Source of the DNA: Anabaena catenula FACHB-362
Lineage (GTDB): Bacteria; Cyanobacteriota; Cyanobacteriia; Cyanobacteriales; Nostocaceae
Reading direction: 5' to 3'
Assembly: GCF_014698735.1 (NCBI RefSeq)
Contig: NZ_JACJTQ010000004.1
Span: 1 to 64,000, forward strand
Length of the DNA: 64,000 nucleotides
Below are positions 45,237 through 53,262 of this stretch, piece after piece. Position 1 is the stretch's first letter, and each line of letters begins with the position of its first letter. The notes under the pieces are model-generated. The model did no database searches. It saw nothing but the letters and a program-made list of their open reading frames with translations, and was not told the origin of the DNA. The position numbers and the translations under genes were made by a program.

Positions 45237-46325
45237 ATGGACTGGACAACACCACTCAAGGCACAACAGACTGATTTTATTCAAAGACTTAAATCTGCTG
45301 ACTTACTCAGTTGTGACACAAAAGGCCAGCATAGTGAATTAACTGTTATATCTGGTAAAAGGTTAGACCAATTACGTGATTTTTGCTGGGAGATGGTGAA
45401 AAAGTATAAACCAACCGACCCCAAAAATTACTTTATCAACAACATGAAGGGGAAGTTGGGTGAGGAAGTTGTCAAATCCCGTTTAGCTGATTTTGTCACG
45501 GAAGTTGATTATGAAAAGCGCGTTGGTGGTGATGGAAAAGTTGATTTTACCTTAACTTCTGACTCATCAATTGGTATTCAGGTTAAAGCCCGTAATGGCA
45601 AATTTGATAAAATTCAATGGTCAATTAGCCAAGAAGAAATTGAAAAAAATGCTGTTCTAGTTTGTATTTTAATTCAAGAAGAAGTCAGCGAGGCTCAGGC
45701 TGAATACAATCTGATTTTGGCGGGATTTTTACCAACTAATATGATTAAATTGGCTGCTAGTAAAGCCTTGGTGGCAATAGATGAATTGCTTTATTCTGGG
45801 GGTTTACGCAGCTATTTAGAGAGTTTGACATCTTCTGAAGCTGACGAATATATGCGCTTGGGTGATGAGTGTCTTGAGAAAGAAGATTATCAAGGTGCTT
45901 TCGGTTATTATACTCAAGTATTGCAACTGAAACCAAATAATGAAGATGCTTACTACAACCGAGGAGAAGCCCGTTATTATTTAGAAGATAAGCAGGGTGC
46001 AATTGATGATTACACTCAGGCTATCAAGATTTATCCTAACTGTGTAGATTCTTACTTAAACCGAGGATATGTCCGTTCTGCTTTAGGAGATAAGCAGGGT
46101 GCAATTGATGATTACACTCAGGCTATCAATATTGATCCTAACTGTGCCAGTGCTTATCACAACCGGGGTATTGCCAGTTCTGAATTAGAAGATAAGCAGG
46201 GTGCAATTAAAGATTTTCAAACAGCCGCAAATATATATAAAAAAGAGGGTAAGGAAACAGACTATAAAGATGCTATGAAGGAAATTAAAAACATAATCAT
46301 ATATCGAATAAAGAACAAGAGTTAA
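45237..46325 (+). CDS. PD-(D/E)XK nuclease-like protein fused to TPR repeats, paralogue 2
   Basis: A 362-residue paralogue of the 36561-38156 gene. N-terminal 200 residues align closely (MDW.. start, GKLGEEVVKSRLADFVTEVD, GGDG-VDFTLTSDSSIG). The active-site Glu is replaced: ExK reads QVK here (Q115, K117), while D103 is kept. Some PD-(D/E)XK enzymes work with Gln here, so activity is possible. Three to four TPRs follow (EDAYYNRGEARYYLEDKQGA type) instead of about eight. Same strand as the VWA and Rpn genes. The paired paralogues suggest duplication with divergence in TPR number. Confidence 0.75.
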   Translation: MDWTTPLKAQQTDFIQRLKSADLLSCDTKGQHSELTVISGKRLDQLRDFCWEMVKKYKPTDPKNYFINNMKGKLGEEVVKSRLADFVTEVDYEKRVGGDGKVDFTLTSDSSIGIQVKARNGKFDKIQWSISQEEIEKNAVLVCILIQEEVSEAQAEYNLILAGFLPTNMIKLAASKALVAIDELLYSGGLRSYLESLTSSEADEYMRLGDECLEKEDYQGAFGYYTQVLQLKPNNEDAYYNRGEARYYLEDKQGAIDDYTQAIKIYPNCVDSYLNRGYVRSALGDKQGAIDDYTQAINIDPNCASAYHNRGIASSELEDKQGAIKDFQTAANIYKKEGKETDYKDAMKEIKNIIIYRIKNKS

Positions 46326-46334
46326 GCGAAGCTT

Positions 46335-46366
46335 AACCCAACAATCAAATTAATCAATGTTGGGTT
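46335..46366 (+). terminator. hairpin terminator after the nuclease-TPR gene
   Basis: AACCCAACA (46335-46343) pairs with TGTTGGGTT (46358-46366), ten bases after the stop codon, followed by TCATTTTCT. Confidence 0.5.
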
Positions 46367-46576
46367 TCATTTTCTCAACTCCAATCTTCTCTCTTCCTCT
46401 TTGCGCCTCTGCGTCTCTGCGTGAGACAAAAAAATATATTTAACTTACCAACAAATCACCATAAAAAATACAACTAGCTACTTAATATAGAAAACTTAAC
46501 AAAAAAAACGCCAAAATAAAACAGCATTATCTCCACTTGCTGATATTATCTGTGATGCAATGATGATAAAAGAAAA

Positions 46577-46831
46577 ATGGACGAAGATCAGCGTCGCGCT
46601 TATTGGCGTGCTAATACTGCTTTAATAAGGATTTTATTAATTATTTGGGCTTTAGTGTCCCTGGTTTTTAGTATTTTGTTGGTTCAACCATTAAATGCAA
46701 TTCGCTTTTTTGGTGTTCCCTTTGGCTTTTGGATGGCACAACAAGGATCAATTTTGGTTTTTGTGGTATTGATTTTTACTTACGCCTTCCAAATGGATAA
46801 ATTAGACCGCAAATATAATACCAAAAAGTGA
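46577..46831 (+). CDS. DUF4212 small subunit of a sodium:solute symporter
   Basis: An 84-residue protein with two membrane helices (about 20-42 and 55-75) and the family pattern FFGVPFGFWMAQQGSI. DUF4212 proteins are encoded directly before VC_2705-type symporters and are thought to be a small partner subunit. The symporter begins nine bases downstream. Operon nearly certain. Confidence 0.85.
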   Translation: MDEDQRRAYWRANTALIRILLIIWALVSLVFSILLVQPLNAIRFFGVPFGFWMAQQGSILVFVVLIFTYAFQMDKLDRKYNTKK

Positions 46832-46840
46832 GGATAATTA

Positions 46841-48496
46841 GTGTCAGTTGAACTTTGGACGATTGTATTAGTTGGACTTTCTTTTGTCCTCTATATTTAC
46901 ATTGGTTGGCAATCTAGAGTAGAAAATACTAAAGACTTTTTTATTGCCGGTCAGGGAATACCTTCAATTGCAAATGGTGCGGCTACGGCGGCTGATTGGA
47001 TGTCTGCGGCTTCGTTTATTTCCATGGCCGGGTTGATTTCGTTTTTGGGATATGACGGTTCTATTTATTTGATGGGTTGGACTGGGGGCTATGTTTTACT
47101 AGCATTATTATTAGCGCCTTATCTGCGGAAATTTGGTAAATACACAGTTCCCGATTTTGTAGGCGATCGCTATGACTCTAATATAGCCCGTTTGGTGGCG
47201 GTAGTTGCAGCCATTTTCGTTTCTCTTACCTACGTGGCTGGACAAATGCGGGGTGTGGGAATTGTCTTCAGCCGCTTTTTACAAGTCGATGTCAATACTG
47301 GTGTCATCATTGGGATGATCATTGTCGGCTTTTTTGCGGTTTTGGGAGGAATGAAAGGTATTACCTGGACACAAGTAGCGCAGTATATTGTGTTGATTTT
47401 CGCATATTTGATTCCGGCAATTGCGATCGCATACAAACTGACTGGTAATCCTATTCCCCAACTGGCTTTTACCACCAGCGATATCGCCGATAAACTCAAC
47501 CTCATTCAACTGGACTTAGGCTTTAAAGAATATACCCAGCCTTTTGCCAACAAGTCAATGTTAGATGTCCTATTCATCACCATTGCTTTGATGGTAGGAA
47601 CTGCTGGTTTACCCCATATTATCGTCCGGTTTTACACAGTTAAAAGTGTGCGTGCAGCCCGGTTTTCTGCTGGTTGGGCGTTATTATTTATCGCCATTCT
47701 CTACACCACCGCCCCCGCAGTCGGGATGTTTTCTCGTTATAATTTAATTACTTCTTTGCATAATCAAACAATTGCCGAAGTACAGAAATTTGATTGGGTA
47801 AATAAATGGGAAAAAACCAAACTCCTAGCTTTTGAAGATAAAAATAAAGATGGACGTTTGCAATTAACTCCGAGTAAAGAAACCAACGAAATTACAATTG
47901 ATAAAGATATCATTGTTCTGTCAACCCCAGAAGTTGCTAACCTTCCCCCTTGGGTAATTGCTTTAGTCGCGGCTGGTGGTTTAGCGGCTGCTTTATCCAC
48001 AGCATCAGGGTTATTATTAGTAATTTCTAGTTCCGTTGCCCATGATGTTTATTACCGCATTTTTGATTCCACAGCTTCAGAAGAAAAACGGGTATTTGTG
48101 GGGCGAGTTGTCGTTGGTTTTGCCATCGTTATGGCTGGATATTTTGGGGTAAATCCACCAGGATTTGTGAGTGAAGTGGTAGCTTTTGCTTTTGGTTTAG
48201 CTGCTGCTAGTTTTTTCCCGGTGATATTTTTGGGTATTTTCGATAAACGCACCAATTCCCAAGGCGCTATTGCCGGAATGTTAACAGGTTTGATATTTAC
48301 AATTATCTACATCGTCGGCGTGAAATTTACTGGGATGACACCTTGGTTTTTTGGAGTTTCGGCTGAAGGAATTGGTACATTAGGGATGATTATCAACTTT
48401 ATTGTCACCCTCTTAGTTTCTCGTTTTACCCCACCTCCATCAGCCGAAATTCAGGCTTTGGTGGAAGATTTACGCACCCCAATAATTGAAGAATAA
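46841..48496 (+). CDS. sodium:solute symporter (VC_2705 subfamily, acetate/organic-acid type)
   Basis: A 551-residue symporter with about 13 membrane helices of the SSS family; GQGIPSIANGAATAADWMSA is the signature first-helix region. Members near ActP move acetate and other short organic acids with sodium or protons. A cytoplasmic or external loop (about 330-365) contains DKNKDGRLQL, an EF-hand-like Ca-binding loop also present in relatives, which suggests regulation by calcium. Translation starts at a GTG with GAGG upstream. Preceded by its DUF4212 subunit. Confidence 0.85.
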   Translation: MSVELWTIVLVGLSFVLYIYIGWQSRVENTKDFFIAGQGIPSIANGAATAADWMSAASFISMAGLISFLGYDGSIYLMGWTGGYVLLALLLAPYLRKFGKYTVPDFVGDRYDSNIARLVAVVAAIFVSLTYVAGQMRGVGIVFSRFLQVDVNTGVIIGMIIVGFFAVLGGMKGITWTQVAQYIVLIFAYLIPAIAIAYKLTGNPIPQLAFTTSDIADKLNLIQLDLGFKEYTQPFANKSMLDVLFITIALMVGTAGLPHIIVRFYTVKSVRAARFSAGWALLFIAILYTTAPAVGMFSRYNLITSLHNQTIAEVQKFDWVNKWEKTKLLAFEDKNKDGRLQLTPSKETNEITIDKDIIVLSTPEVANLPPWVIALVAAGGLAAALSTASGLLLVISSSVAHDVYYRIFDSTASEEKRVFVGRVVVGFAIVMAGYFGVNPPGFVSEVVAFAFGLAAASFFPVIFLGIFDKRTNSQGAIAGMLTGLIFTIIYIVGVKFTGMTPWFFGVSAEGIGTLGMIINFIVTLLVSRFTPPPSAEIQALVEDLRTPIIEE

Positions 48497-48502
48497 AAGA
48501 AG

Positions 48503-48644
48503 ACACGGGGATGGGGAGATGGGGGGACACGGAGACACGGAGACGCGGAGACACGGGGAAAATTAAGAATTCCCTGTTCCCTGTTCCCTGTTTACGAATT
48601 ACGTATCCCTAGCGGGACCGTAGGCACTATTACGAATTACGAAT
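48503..48644. repeat. STRR composite repeat
   Basis: GGAGACACGGA/GGAGACGC units, then AATTCCCTGTTCCCTGTTCC, TTTACGAATTACG and TCCCTAGCGGGACCGTAGGC: the same module order as 2739-2875. It separates the symporter from the convergent TPR lipoprotein. Confidence 0.75.
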
Positions 48645-48646
48645 TA

Positions 48647-49486
48647 TTACCTCAGTTCTTGGATATTCTTCATTACTTGTTGATACAAGTCTTTGTTTCC
48701 TTCTTTGTCAAAAATAGCGGCTGCACGTTGTAAGTCTTTTAACGCCCCTCGCTTGTCTCCAGTAGCGGCAAAGGCATTGCCTCGGTTATTAAAAGCAGGG
48801 CCAAAGTTAGGATTGAGGCGGATGGCTTCATTGTAATCTGCGATCGCTTTCTGTTGTTCTCCCCTAGCTGCGTAAGTATTGCCCCGATTATTGTAGGCAA
48901 TAGAATAATTGGAATCAATACGAATGGCTTGTGTGTAGTCCTCCAGCGCCCCGTTTGCGTCTCCTTGGGTAGCGCGGGCATTTCCGCGATTATTGTAGGC
49001 TTCCGCGTAGTTAGGGGCTAGACGAATAGCTTCATTGTAATCCGCGATCGCTTTTTGTTGATCTCCCAAAGATGCCATAGCATTGGCACGATTGTTGTAA
49101 GTCTCGGCATCATTGGGATTGAGACGCAAGGCTTTGTTATAATCAGCGATCGCACCCTCTTTATTACCAATATCAAAATACGCCAATCCCCGACTTTTGA
49201 ACGCCGGCGCATATTGAGAATTGAGGCTAATCGACCTACTATAGGCAGCAATAGCCGCTTGGGAGTTACCTTTAGCGTGCTGATTCTGTCCTTGAATATA
49301 AAAGTCTCCGGCTTTCGTTGTTTTAGCTGTACGAAGATTGGGAGGACTGACTCCTACTTCTGTCACCAATACATCCGGACTTCTACTGCAAGAACTGGAT
49401 AAAATTCCACTTAAACCAGCAACCACTGCGATAGTGCATATTCTGCCTAACACTTGCTTTTTCTGTGTCAATAACTGCCATTTCAT
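48647..49486 (-). CDS. TPR lipoprotein
   Basis: A 279-residue protein with a lipoprotein leader: hydrophobic TIAVVAGLSGILSSSC, lipobox Cys near residue 33. After a short linker, residues about 60-275 are six TPR units (AYNNRGNARATQGDANGALE type). Lipidated and probably on the outer face of the cytoplasmic membrane or the inner face of the outer membrane. TPRs bind partner proteins; the partner is unknown. No operon partner. Confidence 0.8.
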   Translation of the reverse strand: MKWQLLTQKKQVLGRICTIAVVAGLSGILSSSCSRSPDVLVTEVGVSPPNLRTAKTTKAGDFYIQGQNQHAKGNSQAAIAAYSRSISLNSQYAPAFKSRGLAYFDIGNKEGAIADYNKALRLNPNDAETYNNRANAMASLGDQQKAIADYNEAIRLAPNYAEAYNNRGNARATQGDANGALEDYTQAIRIDSNYSIAYNNRGNTYAARGEQQKAIADYNEAIRLNPNFGPAFNNRGNAFAATGDKRGALKDLQRAAAIFDKEGNKDLYQQVMKNIQELR

Positions 49487-49838
49487 AAATTTTTATAAAC
49501 CGCATTCACACCTGGAGAAAATTATGACCACAATCTATTGATTTCACTCCATCACAATTTTAACTTTTGCTAAAAGCTTTAACGTAATTAACAAGTCTTT
49601 ATCATCTAATTCTTGTTGTTTTTAATTAAAAGCTTTTTCAAAATTTAACCATTAAATTGTAGATTTAATGTATAAACACTTTCAGTTTTAAATTAATAAA
49701 TTGTGCATTTAACTACATTTGTTATATGATAATAGCCATCTTCAATCATTCCTAGTACAAATTATTACTTGCCTCCAAAAATAGGAGTTTAACAATGCTA
49801 AACCCCTAATAACAAAATCAAATAGTAATATTTACATA
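49487..49838. other. intergenic, 352 bases, AT-rich
   Basis: Gap between the TPR lipoprotein start and the end of the exonuclease gene, both on the minus strand. It holds the terminator hairpin at 49783-49807 and otherwise AT-rich DNA. No gene or repeat recognised. Confidence 0.55.
49783..49807 (-). terminator. hairpin terminator after the exonuclease gene
   Basis: On the minus strand AGGGGTTTA-GCATTGT-TAAACTCCT, then ATTTTTGG, 32 bases after the stop codon. Same hairpin family as at 44073-44095. Confidence 0.55.
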
Positions 49839-50786
49839 TTACTCATTATTAACTTCATCTTCCTGATTCTTAGCAATTATTCGCCAAACAGTAGTTTTTT
49901 CAATATCTACATCTAATTGTTCCAAATTTCTCCCTAAATCTTTTTGCAATTTCTCAGTCAGAGTAATCGGAAAATCCAAATCAATATCTTGATTCTCCAC
50001 CAATTTAACCAATTCGCTAAACTTAACTTTTACAGATTTGCGGTCATAATGGCTGAGTTGACAATATTCATTCTCGGAAATATTTTGAAATTGCATTGCT
50101 TTCTTTAAACGTTCTTGTAAATAATCAAATTCCGAATTTATTAGCTTTCGCTGCTGTTCAATTTTCGTATATCTTTCAGAAATTGTTGCTAAATCTTCCG
50201 TTGCCGGATCTGAGATAATTTGGGAACTTAAAGCCAATAACTGCAAGTGTACTTGAGCCAAATAAATGCAATCGAAGTAAGCATACTCTATCTGGTCTTC
50301 AGTTAAAGGTCTTATTCCCCAATCACCGCTTTGTTCTTGTTTATCAATATTGTGAAAATTACAAAGTGCAGTAGCCAGAGTTTTAAGTTGATAATTAGGT
50401 AATGGCAGAAAATGATAAGGGATTTTTTTAGCCATTTCTAAAGTGCAAGTAATATTTTTAGCTTTCTTACTTCCTAAAAGTCTCAGATCATAACTAGCAT
50501 TATGAAAAACTTTTTCGATAGCCGAATTAAACATAATTTGCAGCGTAAAATCGGCAATCACATCAGGCTGATCTAAGACATCCAAAATATAAACACTATT
50601 GCCGGTCATATCATGAGGATTATCTAATATCTGAATCAGCGATAATCTCGGATTACGACTTTTATAGTCAGCAACTTCTGTATCTATCCACAGAGTCTTA
50701 GCTTTGGTATATTTAGCGATTAGAGAACGAATTTCTCCAGCAGCGGTAAGATAAGGCATTGGTAGATTTAGGGAAATACAAATCAC
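49839..50786 (-). CDS. DEDDy 3'-5' exonuclease (ribonuclease D-like)
   Basis: A 315-residue protein. The exonuclease motifs are: WIDTEVAD (DxE), FHNASYDLRLL (Asp) and EDQIEYAYFDCIYL (YxxxD), the DEDDy set of RNase D. A C-terminal 100-residue part is less conserved and lacks a clear HRDC domain. The frame starts at 50786; the ATG at 50759 (MPYLTAAGEIR) is an equally good start. Probable RNA trimming. Single gene with its own terminator. Confidence 0.8.
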   Translation of the reverse strand: MICISLNLPMPYLTAAGEIRSLIAKYTKAKTLWIDTEVADYKSRNPRLSLIQILDNPHDMTGNSVYILDVLDQPDVIADFTLQIMFNSAIEKVFHNASYDLRLLGSKKAKNITCTLEMAKKIPYHFLPLPNYQLKTLATALCNFHNIDKQEQSGDWGIRPLTEDQIEYAYFDCIYLAQVHLQLLALSSQIISDPATEDLATISERYTKIEQQRKLINSEFDYLQERLKKAMQFQNISENEYCQLSHYDRKSVKVKFSELVKLVENQDIDLDFPITLTEKLQKDLGRNLEQLDVDIEKTTVWRIIAKNQEDEVNNE

Positions 50787-50991
50787 TCATATTTTCCCAA
50801 ATTAGCATTTTGTGACTAATCTTGCGCTGACACCACAGAAATGCCTGATACAAATAATCAGTATTCAACAGGATACGACATTATCCACTGCCCCATTATT
50901 ATGATGAGTTTTTCCAAACATACCTGCCAATCTGCCAAAGTATTCACAGTGATAGATGCTTTTGTTCTTTAAAACACCCAAACTCAAACTT

Positions 50992-52020
50992 ATGCAAAAA
51001 TCGATAAATCGTCAGTGGCGCTTGGCTGCACGTCCTGTAGGTGACATCAAAGAAAGTGATTTTGAGTATCGGGAAGAACCAATTCCCAGCCTTGAAGATG
51101 GTGAAGTACTGGTACGCAATATCTATCTTTCCCTAGATCCTACTAATCGCATTTGGATGAGTGATAGACCACAGTATATGCCTCCCGTGGAACTTGGAGA
51201 AGTAATGCGTGGTTTAGTTTTGGGTGTAGTTGAAGAATCCAAAAATCCCAACTTTCAACCAGGGAATATGGTTTCGGGGCTGCTAGGATGGCAAGATTAC
51301 GCCCTAATTTCCCCTCCAAACCTCCTTTCCCTCGTCAAACTACCGACACCTTTACCTGTTCCCCTCATAGCCTTTATGGGGCCTCTCAGCTTTATTGGCT
51401 GTACAGCTTATTTTGGTCTGCTGGATATTGGAAAACCCCAAGCTGGAGAAACTGTAGTTGTATCAGCAGCCTCTGGTGCAGTTGGTTCTATAGTTGGACA
51501 AATTGCCAAAATTAAAGGTTGTCGTGTGGTGGGAATCACCGGTTCCGACGAGAAATGTCAATGGTTGTTAGAAGAACTCGGTTTTGATGCTGCAATTAAC
51601 TATCAAACCGCCGATTTAATCCCCGCTTTAGCAAAATCATGCCCCAATGGAATTGATATCTATTTCGAGAATGTTGGTGGTGCAATTCTTGACGCTGTTT
51701 TGACACAAGTAAATTTAAATGCACGCATTCCCTTATGTGGTTTGATTTCCACTTATAATTCTCAAGAACCTGTACCTGGCCCCTATAATTTCAGCCAGAT
51801 TTTAATGAAGCGTGTGCTGGTACAAGGTTTTATTGTCTCTGATTATGTTCAGCAATGGGATGTTGCTTTTCGGGACATCGGACAATGGATACAAGAGGGG
51901 AAAATCAAATACAATCAGGAGATTGTCGAGGGATTAGAAAATGCACCCAAGGCGATTCTCAAACTTTTTGATGGGAATAAAATGGGAAAATTAATTGTCC
52001 AAGTTTCCCCTGAACCATAA
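50992..52020 (+). CDS. NADP-dependent medium-chain oxidoreductase (CurA/leukotriene reductase type)
   Basis: From the ATG at 50992 the protein has the family N-terminus (MQKSINRQWRLAARPVGD); the frame can be extended to 50956 but the added residues do not fit. About 342 residues. NADP-binding AASGAVGSIVGQIAKIKGCR, and GFDAAINYQT/YFENVGG segments typical of zinc-free quinone and alkenal reductases such as CurA. Reduces alpha,beta-double bonds of enones or alkenals; the substrate is not known. Stands alone. Confidence 0.85.
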   Translation: MQKSINRQWRLAARPVGDIKESDFEYREEPIPSLEDGEVLVRNIYLSLDPTNRIWMSDRPQYMPPVELGEVMRGLVLGVVEESKNPNFQPGNMVSGLLGWQDYALISPPNLLSLVKLPTPLPVPLIAFMGPLSFIGCTAYFGLLDIGKPQAGETVVVSAASGAVGSIVGQIAKIKGCRVVGITGSDEKCQWLLEELGFDAAINYQTADLIPALAKSCPNGIDIYFENVGGAILDAVLTQVNLNARIPLCGLISTYNSQEPVPGPYNFSQILMKRVLVQGFIVSDYVQQWDVAFRDIGQWIQEGKIKYNQEIVEGLENAPKAILKLFDGNKMGKLIVQVSPEP

Positions 52021-52072
52021 TTATAAACTTATCAAAATAAGTAAGTGGGCGTTAAAAAATATAATATAAACC

Positions 52073-52165
52073 TAACCCCCCAACCCCCTTCCCTACCAGG
52101 GAAGGGGGAGTCAAAGTCTCTCCCCTGGTAGGGGAGAGGTTTGGAGAGAGGTTTTATATTTATAG
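52073..52165. repeat. double-hairpin dispersed repeat
   Basis: CTTCCCTACCAGGGAAG and CTCTCCCCTGGTAGGGGAGA are two palindromes, roughly inverted relative to each other, bordered by CCTAACCCCCCAACCCCC and GGTTTGGAGAGAGGTTTTAT. Downstream at 52225-52285 are TGACTCC STRR units. The gap 52021-52409 has no gene. Confidence 0.7.
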
Positions 52166-52314
52166 CCGTGGACAGGGTGGTTAGGACATCAATTGATAAT
52201 GAAACTCCCACTACAAGAGGGTTTTACTCCTGACTCCGGTCACTGAGCGTAGTCGAAGTGCTGACTCCTGACTCCTGACTCCTGCTATAATTGTGCCAAG
52301 CTACTTAAACTCAT

Positions 52315-52344
52315 GAAAAAGGCTCAAGTATTAATACCTGAGCC
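52315..52344 (-). terminator. rho-independent terminator of the RRM gene
   Basis: On the minus strand GGCTCAGGTATT pairs with AATACTTGAGCC (one wobble) and is followed directly by TTTTTC. It lies 65 bases after the stop codon of the RNA-binding protein. Textbook form. Confidence 0.8.
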
Positions 52345-52409
52345 GATTCTCAATTTTACTAAATTGCTAAAACCGATGCTTTAGCTAAAAGACTTAAGTC
52401 CTTATATTT

Positions 52410-52724
52410 TTAGTAGCGGTTACGAGAACCGCCGCCACCACCGTAACCACCACGGCTTCCACCACCAGAAGGACCTCTGTCTTCTCTGGGTTTAGCCTTG
52501 TTTACTTTCAAGTCACGTCCCATCCATTCAGCACCATCAAGTGCATCAATCGCAGCTGTTTCTTCAGCTTCTGTACCCATTTCCACAAAACCAAAGCCTC
52601 TGAGTTGTCCTGTTTCACGGTCAGTAGGTAGCTGAACACGTTTTACAGAACCATATTCTGCAAATACAGCAGATAAGGTATCTTGGGTAACTTCATAAGA
52701 GAGGTTGCCTACATAAATTGACAT
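52410..52724 (-). CDS. glycine-rich RRM RNA-binding protein (Rbp type)
   Basis: A 104-residue protein with one RNA recognition motif (residues 1-80): RNP2 IYVGNL at 3-8 and RNP1 RGFGFVEM near 43-50. A short basic linker and a Gly-rich tail (GGGSRGGYGGGGGSRNRY) follow, as in cold-inducible cyanobacterial Rbp proteins. It binds single-stranded RNA and may act in cold adaptation or mRNA targeting. The Shine-Dalgarno GGAGA, 6 bases before the ATG, sits in a hairpin (52731-52771). It has a strong terminator and is a single gene. Confidence 0.9.
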   Translation of the reverse strand: MSIYVGNLSYEVTQDTLSAVFAEYGSVKRVQLPTDRETGQLRGFGFVEMGTEAEETAAIDALDGAEWMGRDLKVNKAKPREDRGPSGGGSRGGYGGGGGSRNRY

Positions 52725-52730
52725 AGATTG

Positions 52731-52771
52731 TCTCCGAAATCATAAGAGTGTAGAGATTTAGGTTTCGGAGA
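52731..52771 (-). promoter_or_regulatory. leader hairpin covering the RRM gene's Shine-Dalgarno
   Basis: In the mRNA, UCUCCGAAA (from 52771-52763) pairs perfectly over nine bases with UUUCGGAGA (from 52739-52731), which contains the GGAGA ribosome-binding site. The loop is about 23 bases. The start codon follows six bases after GGAGA. Could be an RNA thermometer or an autoregulatory site bound by the RRM protein. Confidence 0.55.
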
Positions 52772-53062
52772 AAAGTCTGTAAGTACCAAAAGGAGAAAGC
52801 CTATCAATATTAAAAACAAACGCGGTCGCCGAATTACTTCTCAGATTTCATGATGTCATAGAAATGAATTAATGGGAAGAAAATTGCCAAAACTGTTACA
52901 TAACTTTATATTAACAATTGTTCAGGGTGAGTATTCTATTCATATCTCAGTAGCTTTAGCTGTAAAATATGACAATATTAACATTTAGTCCTGTAATATC
53001 ATGGTGAATACCCAAATTTTTATGACTAAACAAAGTAACCGTGTATAATTTAGGGATTACCT

Positions 53063-53188
53063 GTCAATACCTTGTCGAAATTGGAAAAAGCCTTGATTTG
53101 TAGGTTGGGTTGAAGCATGAAACCCAACAAATTCGTTGGGTTGCGCTGTCGCTTAACCCAACCTACAGAAAATGGACAAGGTATTGAC
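53063..53188. repeat. 126-base palindromic MITE-like element
   Basis: Terminal inverted repeats GTCAATACCTTGTC (53063-53076) and GACAAGGTATTGAC (53175-53188). Inside, GTAGGTTGGGTTGAAGC pairs with GCTTAACCCAACCTAC (53151-53166), and a central AAACCCAACAAATTCGTTGG forms a third hairpin. No target duplication is obvious. It sits in the 538-base gap between the RRM gene and the DUF4145 gene, which otherwise holds leader and AT-rich DNA. Confidence 0.7.
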
Positions 53189-53262
53189 CTGTGTAACAAT
53201 TTACCATGATGGAGCGATCGCCAGATTCTAAATTTATTGTTTGTTAAATAATACAAATAAGA

